Source of the DNA: Patagioenas fasciata | Lineage: Eukaryota > Chordata > Aves > Columbiformes > Columbidae | Assembly: GCF_037038585.1 (NCBI RefSeq) | Contig: NC_092525.1 | Coordinates: forward strand, 32,441,867 to 32,505,866 | Reading direction: 5' to 3' | Length of the DNA: 64,000 nt | Shown here: positions 1 to 12,815 of the stretch, one piece after another | Layout of the letters: every line of letters starts with the position of its first letter | Position numbering within the stretch: position 1 is the first letter of the stretch | Translations under genes and position numbers: made by a program | The notes under the pieces: generated by a model | Told to the model about the DNA's origin: nothing | Databases searched by the model: none | Seen by the model: the letters and a program-made list of their open reading frames with translations, nothing else

Positions 1-3000
1 AAGATTATTCAGTGGTCATTGGTAAAAATTAAGAACACTTTTTACTTAAAGTATACATCTAAAATATATGGTTGCCTATGACTTGGAATGCAAGTATCTG
101 TACTTAAAACATGGTATTTCTCAAGTAGCACACATACTTTATTTACTTTGGTTGTACTTATGTACTATTTTTATTGTACAATCTGATTTCATACCTACCT
201 TGAGTATCTTGTACAAAATAGTCTTCTGACTGATTTCAGTGGAAATCTGCTTCATTTACAGGCATATGTGCCAAATACATAAAATACAACTTTCAAGCAG
301 TAGAAAAATGCATAGCATGTAAAGACAGTAATTTGGACAACAGAATGTTGCAGCTTGGTGGTACACAAAAGGGGATGAACTAATTTGATGTATACAACCT
401 TAACTTGAACTTCTTTTATTATTATGCTTAGCTTTGCCTTCCTCAAGTTTATATTAAAAAATCTTTATGTTTTGTAGAAAGGAGAGGATGACACTACACA
501 TGTCTAACACCACTGTACAGTTTGATATTTAAAAAATGAATTCCGAAATGTAACAGGCTGTCTCCTTAAAATGAGCATATGGAAATGCTGCCTCAGATGT
601 TCTAATCTTTTTTTCATTCACAAAATGCATGGTTTTTAATTAAGGCAGTTGCTTCCTTAGAGAAGCACTTCAGAGAAGAAGCTCTCTGGTTTTGATTTCT
701 GTTTACTTAGTTTCAGCTGAGGAACTGGGTGTGCAAAGTTTGAATTTGTAAGGAACCACAATAAATTGCTATGAGATAGGCAAGGTCTCATGTAACTCTG
801 TCTTCCAGAGTGCATTCATGCCATGCTTATAGTCACTGCATTCTGGGGTACTGTATGTAGAGCTCATGTGATGATATTGTGAAAGAACATGTTGTAATTC
901 AGACTGGAGGAGAGAGTGATTCCACAGCTGAAGGGCAGAGGCAGTTCCTGCACAGGTAATGTATTGACGAGATTTTGCTGACAGCATAATGAAAGAGGTG
1001 TTCAATGTCAAGGATGATGCCAAGGTTATATACAGTGCCGTTAGTAGTCTGGAGTGGAATGGAGAGATGATGTCATTCTGTGCTTTAAGCTGTTCCTATC
1101 TGATAGAAGCTGTTATATTTAAGGTATATAAATGCAGCAAATGGAGAGCTGGCTCACATAGTCAAGATAAATAGGTGGAAGGGTGACTGAACATGTACAG
1201 GTGTTTATTACGCAAGTGGTATGTTGATCTGTAACTTAAAATGGTAGAGAAGTTATAAAGAAGGTGAAATATTTCTCTGCAGCTTATTGCTTATGGTAAT
1301 TCCTATTGTGAAGAATGCCATTTGATTTAATTAGATATGGACTATTAAGTATTGATGCTTAGAATGTTACAACTAATCTTACCTAAAGGGGAAACTGCAT
1401 TTATAAGCAACCTTCAGAAACAATATATTAATATTTTATCTTAAGACCTTCAGGTTCTAAACGTTTTCATAACTCCATCTTTAAACAGATACTTCAGTTT
1501 AGTGCTTTTATGATGCTTTCATTTGTATGTTGATTGTAACATATTACTTACTGGATAATGTACACTGAAAGTAAACTGCTCTTTAGTTATATTTGTTTCC
1601 CCTTTGCTTCCCCTTGCTTCCGTCTTTATTGTGTGCCTATTGTGTACATCTGAAATGCTTACTTTCTTTATCTGTTTAGTGATGGAGAGGAAAAGTCACC
1701 TTTTGTTTTATTGTCCAAACCCCAGTGTTTTTCATTCTGGTGAATTTTCATTTTTTTCATTTACATAATAGAGGTATTTGAAATAATTAAATCTATTGTT
1801 GAACTTAATTGATGGTAAAAACACAAGTTCATTTTTTCTATTCAAGCTACTACTTTTTTACCCTACTGTGATACTCCTATTAATGTTGTATTCATCTACT
1901 TGTAATCTTCTTTGGACTGAAACAGCTTCACAGTCTGAGGTATGATCAGTTGTGTTCGTTTTCTGTGCTGTCACACTTTTCCTTGAAGTGCTTCACCGTC
2001 CCATACGGCGTGTTGTCAAAAACCAAAACTTTCTCCAAGTAGAAAAATGAGACATTTCAACACTTCCACGGGAAAGCCCCACCACAGCTTTGGGAACCGT
2101 GCATGTGGCTTTTTACTGTGATGAATAGACAAAGAAGAACTGTAGCTTCTTTGAACTATTTTTCGGATAACTCGAGATCTAGCAGGAGATTCAAAATGCA
2201 GGAGGCAGTCATCTCTCTTGCAGTCCCTTGCTTGCTCACTCTTGTTCAGTCGCTGCAGATTCTTTGAAGTCAGAAGCTTTTCCAGTAAAATGACTTAAAT
2301 TTTGTCTCTTCATATTGTGAACTGTTAAGTTCTTGTGTAATTTCACTTCTGGATAATTCAGGCTTCAGTAGGGTACCTGCACTTAAACATCACTTTGCAT
2401 TAACTGTTTTTCCTTTGCAATTTTAATTTTGATAAATTTGATTGTGACATATATAATTCAGTTGGGTAAACTAAGGTTGGGATAGCATAGATTGAGAGGA
2501 CTTTTACAAATTCTCAAAGGGAATTAATTTTGTGATTTTAGAAAACCTCATATTTAAATTCAAGTGATTATTTGAATTCATCCACATTGAATATTATGAA
2601 TATTTGTGGGCACTGAATGTAGATTAAGTTATTTTTACACTTTTTAATAGAAATCAAAGAGCATGAAATCTCCTTGTGCAAACAGAAAGCAGGAAACTAC
2701 ATTTAGTACACACAAGGTCATTATTGTCTACTTGTTGGGAAAATGGCAGTATATGCTTGTATTTAAAGAGCTTTTCAGCTATATTAAGTGATTGAGGAGA
2801 CTTGTCGTCTAAGTTCTTGCATTTTCAGTCCTCTTCTGAAATTATTTTATCCTCGGTAGTTGTGAGTACAGTTTTAGCTGGAACTTCTTCTGGGCTTCTT
2901 GTAATAGCTTTTTCTTAGAGCAGTCTCTGTTTTCTACTAGCTGTTTTTTCCTGTGTCAATTCTTAGGATTATTAGATTTCTGTAAGATTGGGGACATTTT

Positions 3001-3373
3001 CCAGAGCTACATCAGATACCAGGATGAAATTTCTTCCTCTCCTCCACAGCTTTTGAATTTAGCAGACTTTAATGCTGGGACAACAGTAACCTAATAAAAG
3101 TAAATGCCATTCTCAACCAACTAATCACATTTTTGTAGGTGCCAGAAAGTACTTGAAGTCGAGATTACAGTTGCAAACTTTTTTCTATGGTTTTATGTTA
3201 ATATAGTGAAATGGGACTGTTAAGCCAAAGTTTATACCAACAAAAGTAATTCGTATCGTGTAGTTTATTCTAGCCTTTGTTTCTTCCTCTTCCTTCTCCC
3301 ACAAGCATCACCAGCTATGGGGCAAAGGCTAGTTTTGTATTGCATTATAACTCTCTTAAAAACAACCAACCAG

Positions 3374-3389
3374 CACACACACACACACA
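3374..3389. repeat. (CA)8 microsatellite
   Basis: Eight uninterrupted CA units lie in an A/C-rich stretch inside the ZNF644 intron. It is a simple repeat with no evident function. Confidence 0.9.
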
Positions 3390-4849
3390 AACTTCCCAAA
3401 GCAGCAACAACAACAAACCCACCAAAAAAATGCACTGTTCCTGACTGCAGACATTCCAGGAGAAGGTGGTGGTTAAAGATGGTTAGGTGCTTTTCCCAGA
3501 TAGATGTAGAAATGTCAGTTATCACAGATCCCTTAGGAAATAAAAGCTAAACAGTAGATAAATAGATCAAAATTCATGTCAGGATTACTGCAGATTTTAT
3601 TTACTTATTATACACCTTTACATTCTAGTGTTTCTCAAGCTTTTTCCCCAGAGGGGGCCATTTTATAGGAGATACTTCATTATAGGAAACAGAGCCCGAA
3701 TAATATAATAGAAAGTGACTAAAAGCAAATTTATGGTTGACATAAGATCCAACTCCTTAGACAAGAGGAATAGTTAGGCAAGTTTTCTGTAGTAACTTAC
3801 ATTTAAACTCAGATTACTTGTCTTTATAAACCTTGTATCGTGAATGATTAGGAGCTTCATGCAGGAGTCATGGGTAAATCTTTACAGATGTGAAATAGTT
3901 ATCTTAGCTGTTATTTATGAACCTGGATTTTGAAGTAGCAACTGTTGTTGTTTCCTTGGGAAAGCAGTATTATGGAAGCTTTTGTAGTTGTTCTCTAGCT
4001 AACCAGAAAGATTAAAAATTTTAACTAGTCTAGTGTGATTATCTGTAGCAATTATTTTACAGCCTGTATAGACAGCCTTCTAAATTATTACTCAAACAAA
4101 TGCTTTTTGAGAATCTCTTTGTGTCTCTCTCTGTAGCTGAGATACACTTGAGGCATTGTACTTTTGTCTCTGGGCAATACCCACAGCTGTGACTTTGTCA
4201 TTGCCTACAGACTAGAGAACTTCTTGTACCTACTTCATCTTTTTTTATGTGTTGCATGAAAAGAAGTATCATAGGTTTGCTGCTTTTTTGTAGTGTCTCT
4301 GGGCAAGGGGATCATTGCTGGCATTGAACCAGCCTTGGTTCACACTTACCAATTAGTCAGAAATACTTGTGCTTTTAAGCACTTTCAGTCCATTTGTGTT
4401 TCTTCAGTATCATGAGGGTACACAAGATACAGCTTGTCTCCACCATTGCAGTTTTCTTCTACTTCCTGTTCTCTGCCCTTATCAGAACAGGCAGCTGCTT
4501 ATCGGTGATCAGAGCCTAACCATTTTACAGCAGTCCTTGTAACTGCAGTGGGCCCCTTCTCACTCTTTGAATGGCAAGGCCTGAAGGTCAGTGCCCTGTA
4601 ACTACATTTCTTACCTGCTTCTGAGTCCCTTCTGATGCTGTCTTTATTACTTGGTGAGGGAGAGGGCTTTCATTATCACTTACTTTCCTGATAGCGAGAA
4701 TTAAGACAGGAAAATTGGAGCCAAAGCATTTGTGATTTTGATGTCTTTACCTTTCCTTAAGAAGTCCTGGAGAACTACCTCTCTTGGATCTGCTGGTAAA
4801 GAATTTCAGGTGCTTGGTTATTCCAAATGTAAACACCCTTGAAAGGAGG

Positions 4850-5930
4850 TGTTAGAGTTTGATTGTGCTAGAGTGAGAGGAATCTTCCTTGACAGCAGAA
4901 GGACCTTTGAGAAGTGACTGTTGGTTAAGTACTGTAGGTTGGGCTGCTTTAAATAGACTTTCAATGCCATCAATAGTTTGAGCTAAAATCTGATGTCTTG
5001 GTGCAGATTGCATTGCCTTCATCAAGGTGTTTGCACGCCACTGCATGTACTCTCTCCCATTGGGTGGAGCTTTGAACACCAGTGGGTCTGAAATCCTGAA
5101 AAGGGGAATTAATTCTGATGATGTCTCTTTGTGAAGCTTCTGACACCTTTTCCTTCAGCTGGACAATAAGCAAATTATGATGGCACATCTTCTCTATTCC
5201 CTTCTCTTTCCCTCTGTGCCAGATGTAAATATAGAGTAAGCCCAAATTTATCCCCAGAGTGGTCTGTGAGCTCCCTGTGAACCAAAGAATACCTACGTTT
5301 AAGAATACTGGCATTTAAGTTTACTGCAAAATGCACATTCAATGAGTACAAGAGTACATGCCCTCCAGACAGGCGCTGCAGAGTAAGACGTGCTGGCTTG
5401 TGTCAGCAAATGGATTGGTCCAAAGTAATGTGTTTCCATGAAAAAGCTGTTAGTGAGTGATGAGTTGTATGACAGCCTGCTGTAGTACATTGATCTGCAG
5501 GTGTCTGGGATTAATCCTTTGATGCAAAGATTCTGTCTGCTCTTGAATCACAAACCATGAAATCTGTTGAAAAAGGTTATTGCTAATGTTGAGCAACTGC
5601 AACGTTCAAAACATGTGAGAATTGTGACAGTGGTGGTGGGAGATCATTTTGCACAGGGACAGTCACTGGTATCATTCTTACTTGCAGTGAGAGAAGTGTT
5701 AGGCTGGGATTGGCTTTGCCCAGCTGAAATTGGCAGGTTGACTATGCGAATTTTAGCGTCTGATAGTATAAAGCCTGCATAGAACTTCTTTCCCAGTTTT
5801 TGAAAGGTGTTTTGGCTTTTCATACGTGGGGATTGTGTTTTTTGGGCATTTTTAACTGTACTTTTAGTTTCACCTTCTGTAACATACAGTAGGGTTCTAC
5901 CACTGCTTGAAAATAGCACTTTTGCTTCTC
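4850..5930 (-). pseudogene. Decayed protein-coding sequence, probable retrocopy, antisense in ZNF644 intron
   Basis: On the minus strand, stretches of protein-like sequence follow one another while the frame changes. The segments are about 5919-5644, then about 5650-5170 in another frame broken by several stop codons, then about 5200-5090, then 5100-4852 ending in a stop at about 4852. The last segment reads well as a C-terminus and includes KAPPNGREYMQWRANTLMKA (about 5069-5010). An earlier segment includes LTDHSGDKFGLTLYLHL. The jump near 5090 is a one-base frame change. I do not recognise the parent protein. No introns can be seen, which fits a processed copy, but no poly(A) tail or target-site duplication is visible; an AATAAA on the minus strand lies at 4648-4643. 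The alternative is a set of chance open frames, so confidence is moderate. Confidence 0.4.
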
Positions 5931-7146
5931 TAAGCTAGTAATGTGAGTATTACTTTAAAACATAACTAAACAGTTTTAAATTTTTTTTCTGTAATGCAAC
6001 TTATTTGAGAAATTAACATATCTTTTGAATAACATTAAGGCATCAAGGCTACAGTTCAATGTGATAATTAGGAAATTATCCTGGGGCTAGGGAAAGGAGC
6101 TTGGAGACTTGTCTTCTGTTGCTTTATATTGCCCAGCAAGACTTTTTTGAAAGGCCTGTCTTTCCTTACTCGTTGTAATTTAGGCAGGTGTCTTTGAGAC
6201 ACAAACTGACTGGGGAACTCAGAATCGGAAAGCTGCGTGTGTGAACAAATGGTGGGAAGGAATCTTAGGCAGTATGTGAGGATAAGTCTCTCAGAGTTAG
6301 TTTTGGTGATGGATGCATTAGTTTAGTCTAGATACAAATAACCCTCTCTGCAAAGCTGTATGGTATTGTGTCTTCGTTAGAAGTAGACTCATTTCTGTAG
6401 AGATGCTATATCCAAATCCATTCTTGATTTTGTGCAGCTTTCATGACTTTCAGAGTCTCTTCCAAAGCGTATATAGTCTAGGAGGTGAAAAATTGCCTTG
6501 TATAGTTCTGTTAAAGATCCATGAGCAAAACTGAAATTAAAGCATTTAATCTGACATTAGTCAGCCTTCATGAAGGCAAAGTAAGCTATGATTTTAAAAT
6601 GAGCCAGCTAGACTTAAAGTAATAATCACAACTTTGTCCTTGGAAGGGCGAGTAATTAGTGAGGCCCAGGTTTAAAATCATCCAACACTTCACCAGCATA
6701 TCTCAGATATGTTGATTGTTTTTGCTAAAAAGATTCAAAGATCCCTTTAGTTTGTAACCATTTCCTTTCTGTGCATTGTTCCCCATTCAGGGAACTTAAG
6801 ATAGGTGACTTGGAAGGCACTAGCAGAAAATGCAGCAGAGCTTTTCTTGCCGTGCAACCTTTTTCCCCATGTTCTGCCCAATTAGTTTAATAGCGTGTTT
6901 ATATTTGGTGTGATTTCTTATAGGTTTTTTAGTTAAAGTACCAACATCTGTGTTATTTGAAAATTACTTGTGTATTTGACAGAAGACCACTGGAATTTTG
7001 GTATTTCTACCCTGAGACAAAACTGATAGAATACATTTGTAGCTGTTGATTCCTTAGCTCTGTACGTTGCCTGTCTTGTCTGATGGTCTAGAACACAAGC
7101 AGAAAACAATGACAGCTGTACAGTAAGTTTTTGTTTTATTTTGCAG

Positions 7147-7202
7147 GTTTGTTTTAGTGTGGAAGTGGATATTGCAGCTTAATGCAAATCAAACAAACAA
7201 AG
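7147..7202 (+). other. ZNF644: ZNF644 5' exon (non-coding in this genome)
   Basis: A 56-nt block is flanked by a strong acceptor (TTTTATTTTGCAG) and a consensus donor (GTGAGT at 7203-7208). Joined to the large exon at 20159, the reading frame of ZNF644 continues backwards as ...SNKQSINVLNG. This resembles the NKTKSRLNVLNG stretch I recall from the human N-terminus, and it is the main evidence that this exon belongs to ZNF644. In that frame a TAA stop (7180-7182) precedes the junction and no in-frame ATG follows it, so translation should start later, at 20190. A short out-of-frame ATG (7183) opens an upstream reading frame of about 11 codons that stops just after the junction. Confidence 0.65.
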
Positions 7203-9116
7203 GTGAGTAGAAGTTGACAGGGGTGTTTTTCTTTCAAATTCTATGAATTCATTAGCACATACTACCAAACACTCAGGAAAACGTGGTTAGTGAAAATTGT
7301 ATTGAAATTTGTATCCTGATTACTGTAAGTTATCATAGAAGTAACACTATGTCCATACCAAAGTAGGAACAAAACACACACGCGCCCTAATATTTAGGAT
7401 TATTATGATAATTATGCTTTTCTTGGAGCAACTAATATAGTCAAAAAGCTATCAAGGCATTCTGCTAGCTGTTGTGAGCCAAAGTTATGAGTACTTGAAA
7501 TTAGTTTCATCCTCTGCATATTATCCATCTGGTTTCAAAATACTGAAAGTGTACTTTGCATTGTCGAAGCAGCATGTTAAACTTGCAGTTTTTCTATTAA
7601 TAGATAACTATGCTGGAAATTTGACCAGCTACCAGAATAGCATTTTGAATTTTTAATACTGAAATTTTGTTGGTTTCTGGTTTTGGTTTGGTTTGGGTTT
7701 TTTGAGCACTATTTGAAAGACAAAGTGTATGAAGATGTACTGCTGGTACTCATGAGCTGTAGGATTTAAGTGTCCATTTGCACTTGCAAAGTGTCCATCT
7801 AGAAAAAGTTTTGTGTAACTTGGGCATTTCTCCCCCACTTCCCCCAGCTCTTATTTTTACAAAAATAATTTAGCTAAGCCCAGATTTTGTTTCTCTTCAT
7901 GTTCCTTATGTTCCACTTCAGGAATACTTTGACCTTTAAAATTAATCTCTTCTTCATTAAAGTATGTGAAACACTTAACAAAGAGTGATTTGCTTTAATC
8001 CATTTTAGCTTGAGTCTTTCAAGCATATCTTTAGGTAAGGCCCCAAAGTTCTGTTAAGTTCTGTGCTGTGGAGACAGGACATGGTGGACTCCTGTACACA
8101 GGCTTCCGTAACAAACGACAACTGGCTTCTCAAGTTCCCTGCTTGCTCTTTCACTAATATACTGTCTCAGAATACAGCTGCTTATGGTGACTTGATGTTT
8201 TGAAGAGACAAGAGGGAGATCCCGTTTGCTCAAGTCAGCTTGTTCTTAATTTCTAATCTCTGATTAATATGTAGACTTCATGTAACTTTTTTAATGTAGT
8301 ATGTACATCTAAAAATAGACATGACCTGCTTTGTTTCTGTCTTCTGTTCTGCTAAGACTTTTTAGAGCAACTGCTGTCAACTTTAAAATACTGATTATAA
8401 CAGAACAGTTTGTGGGAATTGAAAATAACTCTTCTGTTCAGTGTTGTTCCTTTGTATAATGTATAACTGATTCAGAACTTAGATTATGAATTGTCTTCTG
8501 AGCTATGAACAATTAGAAGTAAGCTATACTGCTGTAGTATGCATATACTTATGTACAGAGGATGTTTACGGCATTAGCCAGACTTTGCAGGTTTCTGGAA
8601 TGTGCTGCTTTAAGAAAAGGAATAAATATTACTCTGCAAAAAGAAATACTTTATTTGAGGATGAGTGTAAAACAATAAGTGGGGCTAGGCAGGGGACTTG
8701 AATTCACAAAAAGATTTAGATTTTTCCCTGTGCCTTCTAATGCTTTCAGCTTATGTTCTGTCTCTTCTTAATTTGTGTTATCTCATTGCTGGTTTAAATA
8801 CAGAAAATTAGTTGAGAAGTCTTGTATGAGTGTGTTCTTTAAGCATGAAATCTTCTGGATGGAAGTCCAAAGACCTTTCATCTCAGTGACGGTTAGCTGT
8901 GTATAATAGGAAAGAGTTGGTCTCTGAGGAAAAAGACTGTACTCTTGCATACATAACAAAAGGACAGAAAAATGTGTGAAAGAATACATGGAAGCAGTGT
9001 AATGATCTTTGATCAGTATTGTTGATGCTTGGAGGAGATCTTGAGGTTCTGACAGTTCTGGGAAAATGACATCTGAATAGTCAATAAATCAATGAAAATA
9101 TTACACATTATCAGGG

Positions 9117-9150
9117 AACAAAACAAAAACCAGAACAAAACAAAAACCAG
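9117..9150. repeat. Tandem duplication, 2 x 17 bp
   Basis: The unit AACAAAACAAAAACCAG occurs twice in exact tandem (9117-9133 and 9134-9150). The two copies are identical, so this is a recent slippage product or a low-complexity tail of an old insertion. Confidence 0.9.
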
Positions 9151-12100
9151 ATCCGGTTATACAAATTTGTGGTGTACCATAGATGCATTGCATTGCAATG
9201 TGTATTGCTTCTGGAGTACTAGTCTAGTCCTGTGACCGAAAATGACATGGTAGAGCTGCAGAAGGTTCAGAGAACGCCAGCAAGGATGACTAAAAGACTT
9301 AATTCTAAAGAACAACCTGCATTTCCCAACTGCCTCTGCCTTCTGTCTCCACTCATGAGTGTAGTGGCTGCAGCATCTTGTAGGCTTCTAAGCAATAAAC
9401 TCCCACAGCTCTGTACAGACTTGTCCTTTTGTGTAAGCTTCTGTCATGTAAAGGAATAGCTGAAAATGCGACTTAATGATTTGCTTAAATTTTTTTCTTG
9501 TACTCTTGACCAAAATGCATTTCGTAGTGACTCTGATGATGTGGTTTCCATGTATGTTTTCTTTAAGTAAAGGATTTGAGGTTTTTGTACTTCTAATTTC
9601 GAGTAATTCACTTTTCTTGTGCAAATTTGAAAGATTTAAAATCCTGACTTTTGGAAATTAAAACAAAAAAATCTTGCCAGCTAAAAACACAGACGTGTAA
9701 GATACTATTTACAAATAGTGAATGTACTTAGTTATGATAACCATAGTCTTTGTTCTTATATTCTCCGACTTCCAGACTGTATCTTCTGAGCTTCGTAGGA
9801 GGACATATTTTGTTTTAAATATGGGGGAAAGTTAGGAAAAAATAATCTTGGTCTCAGTGTGTTATTGAGACTCAATGGGTCACGCTTCTGTGTACAGGAA
9901 ACACTACAGAAAGTAGATGCTTGTGCTGAATTTCCCTGTAACAGTGTGCAGAGCGAGGTCAGATTTTAAGGGGAGCGACCTTGTCTTTTCTTGTCGCTTG
10001 AAATTATGATATGAGTCTTGTCTGTTCATTGGGTCATGTGAAGAGTTATATAGCTTTGAGTCTTTTAAAAACTCTTATTCTATCTGTTCATCAGTAAGGA
10101 TAACTTCTCCAAGTTGACAGAATTTTTTCTACTTAATCTCAAAAGGAACAAGATATTTTTTTTTTTTTGACCTACCTGGCACTGTTCCGTACAATCTTAG
10201 TAGCTTTTTAACCCTCGATCACTGAAAGAACATACAGGATGATGAGAAGCAGTTTGCTGGTAAAGATGAGTTAATATCACTAATGTAATTCATTACATTA
10301 AGGTTTTGAATTCAATGAGTAAAAGCAGAATGTTCGTTTCAGGTAATCTTTTTATAACTGGGAAAGCTAGCGTGCTTTCAGAGTTTAGTCTCTACATTAG
10401 CAGGAAAGACAATCTTAAAATTCGTGATACTGTTAAAATATGTACAGCAAATACTTATCACCAAAAGAAAGCAAAAAGCATGAGAAATGACTAGATGTGT
10501 TTCAGGTCATGCTGAATAAAAAGAATTACAACTTTTATTTAGTATAGTAGGATATAAGGTCAGAATTTTTCCAAAGTTGAGAGGTGTGTCATGTTCAAAG
10601 ATCTGTCTCAATAAATTTGGGTTAAAATGTTTTTAATGTTACTTTTGAGAAAGTTGTACTGTAAATCCATTATGCAGCATCGTGTTGTCATGTGAGTTTT
10701 CATCTGTGATCTATAGGACTGACAGTTCACGACTAGTTTATGCAAGTACTTAACAATATAATGAACTTGAGAAATATCCTGTAAAAATAGTCAAATATAC
10801 CTGACTTCTAAAAATCCTTCTCAGTCTGGCTGTGGTCTTTACGTGCTAACAGAACTACATTTAGTTGTTTATCCAAGTAACAAGCTGGATGTTTATAACT
10901 GAAGAGGTCTTTTGTTTTGGTTACTGAATTCATCTTTCTCTGGAATTTGGGATTACGGTGAAAATAAGATTTCTGTGGCCATGTAGTTGTAATCATTGGG
11001 GATTTGTGCAGAGCTACGGAAATTAAAAACAGTTTGTTGATATATATTGGATTTGTATTGGAAGAAAGGGCTATTTACACAACTATTCACAAAAGGTGTC
11101 TGAACAAAAAGAACAAATTGTAGGAAAAAAACTGTTTTAAATGGAAAGTCAGTTTTAGATTTGGATATGAAAACTCTGTAGATTCTATTTTGATTAATTT
11201 TAAATGTCTTTGTGTTAGTACACTATTTCTCATATTTGGCAGCTGGGGGAACGTTTTCAGTTTTGTATGTTCCATTCATGTGGAATAATTAAATTTGCAT
11301 ACAGAATTTCACCACCACTTGGTGGCAGTACCTGGCTTCAAAAGGACTTAGTTTTGAGCAGATAAAGTGACTTTGATTCTGCAAAACATAGGTTAAGGGG
11401 GAGTAGATTTGTTTTAAAAATTCTAAAAATTACTGATGTGTTTTATAAATGAAAATACTTTTTATTTAACCTACTGGAAGGATTTGCATTTGTATATGTC
11501 TATGGAAAATCTAGCTATCGTATCTGATACGTAATTTAAGAGTATTTCTAATGTTAGTAGTATTCTCAGAAGATGTAGTTTATGTTCCCTAGTTGAATTA
11601 TTTTAGCATTTACTTCTAGCAGTTTACTTAGATCGAGTAAGGTATTTCAAGTAATTTTAGAATATAAAATTTGCTTCATGGTAGTGTTCTTCATAATGTT
11701 GTCTTTTGCAGTTAGAGGACTTGCCAAAGCTGCTTTTTTGCCTTCTGAAATCTTCTCTATATTTTCACTTTTTAATTTATTGATATAAATTTTAGGAAAA
11801 GATTCCCTAGTAGATTTTTCTGTCAACAAAGCTGGTAAAGGTTTGTGCCTTTACTCAGAATTGTTGCCTCTTGGTTGTGCCAGTTCAGCAGTGTGTGGGT
11901 CCCGGCCTTTTAAACAGGGTAATGAAATTGCTGATGCAGTATGACAGAAGGAATGTAGGAAAGTAGAAGGAGGCAAGAGTTATTTAAATTGGCTTTACTG
12001 CAAAGAAAAGCATAATTCGAATGTATAGGGCAGTAATTTGACAGCACATGGCTCCATATTGAGACTGCTTCCTCTGCTCTGCAAGCCAGAACCTTCTGCA

Positions 12101-12579
12101 GTGACAGCAGATCTTTCATTTTAGTATCATCCCCCATGTAAGGACTGTAGGGGTGAGACTAGAGCCTGGAAGAATGCAAGTACTCCGCTAAACACGTGCT
12201 CACTGTGAAATGTCTCACTCGCTGTGGCTGGAGTTACAGCAGCATTGCTGGTGGGAGGGGGTTCTATGGGGAAGAAATGTTTTTATTGTATTGCCTGAAA
12301 AGCCACCACTGAGAATCCAGCATCCTTAGGCCCCTCTGAGGTGTGACATAGTGAGAAGGCATCTAAGTAATTGGTTGCATAGAAGGAGGGGGGCTCATCC
12401 TGTGGAAAGTCCTGAATTGTAGAAATACTAGTAGAAAATGTGTGAGACTTGGTAAATGCATGCTTATAAATTTGAGTGAGATAATGTTACTTTACCTAAT
12501 GAGTAATGATATTATTTTATTTAGCAAGAGGACTCTGGAACAGGAACACTGGAAGAGAGATAGAAAGGCAGGCCCAGGG

Positions 12580-12815
12580 CATCAAATTATAGTATCATGA
12601 GGTTTCTGTCAGCCCATTCCTTCAGCCTGCTGAGGTGCATCTGAATGGCAGCACAACCCACTGGTGTATCAGCTACTCCACTCCGTCTTATATCATCAGC
12701 AGACTTGCAGATGGTACCATCTGCCCCATCATCCAGGTCATTAATGAAGATGTTGAACAGTGTTGGACTCAGAGCTGACCCCAGGATACAGTGCAAGTTA
12801 CTGGCCACCAACTAG
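12580..12815 (-). mobile_element. CR1 LINE reverse-transcriptase fragment
   Basis: On the minus strand this translates to a piece of CR1 ORF2 reverse transcriptase. It reads LFNIFINDLDDGADGT, then SADD where intact copies carry the catalytic FADD motif, then GVADTPVGCAAIQ and WADRNLM. The open stretch is about 74 codons and lacks the rest of the element on both sides, so it is a dead internal fragment inside the ZNF644 intron. CR1 is the dominant LINE of birds and is also common in other reptiles. Confidence 0.85.

Larger units (their letters stand above)
1..7146 (+). other. ZNF644: ZNF644 5' intron (upstream part)
   Basis: This AT-rich, non-coding stretch ends at a good 3' splice site (pyrimidine tract then AG at 7145-7146) next to the small exon at 7147-7202. 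No CpG island or promoter-like block is seen, so the ZNF644 first exon and promoter probably lie left of the window. It holds a short CA repeat at 3374-3389 and a decayed minus-strand coding sequence at about 4850-5930. I see nothing else that can be supported. The intron assignment rests on the exon call at 7147. Confidence 0.6.

Noticed and set aside
9190-9330. Possible very old CR1 remnant (VELQKVQRTPARMTK resembles CR1 [14 protein letters not shown])
   Set aside because: The match is short, lacks neighbouring CR1 blocks and could be chance, so it was not listed as an element.
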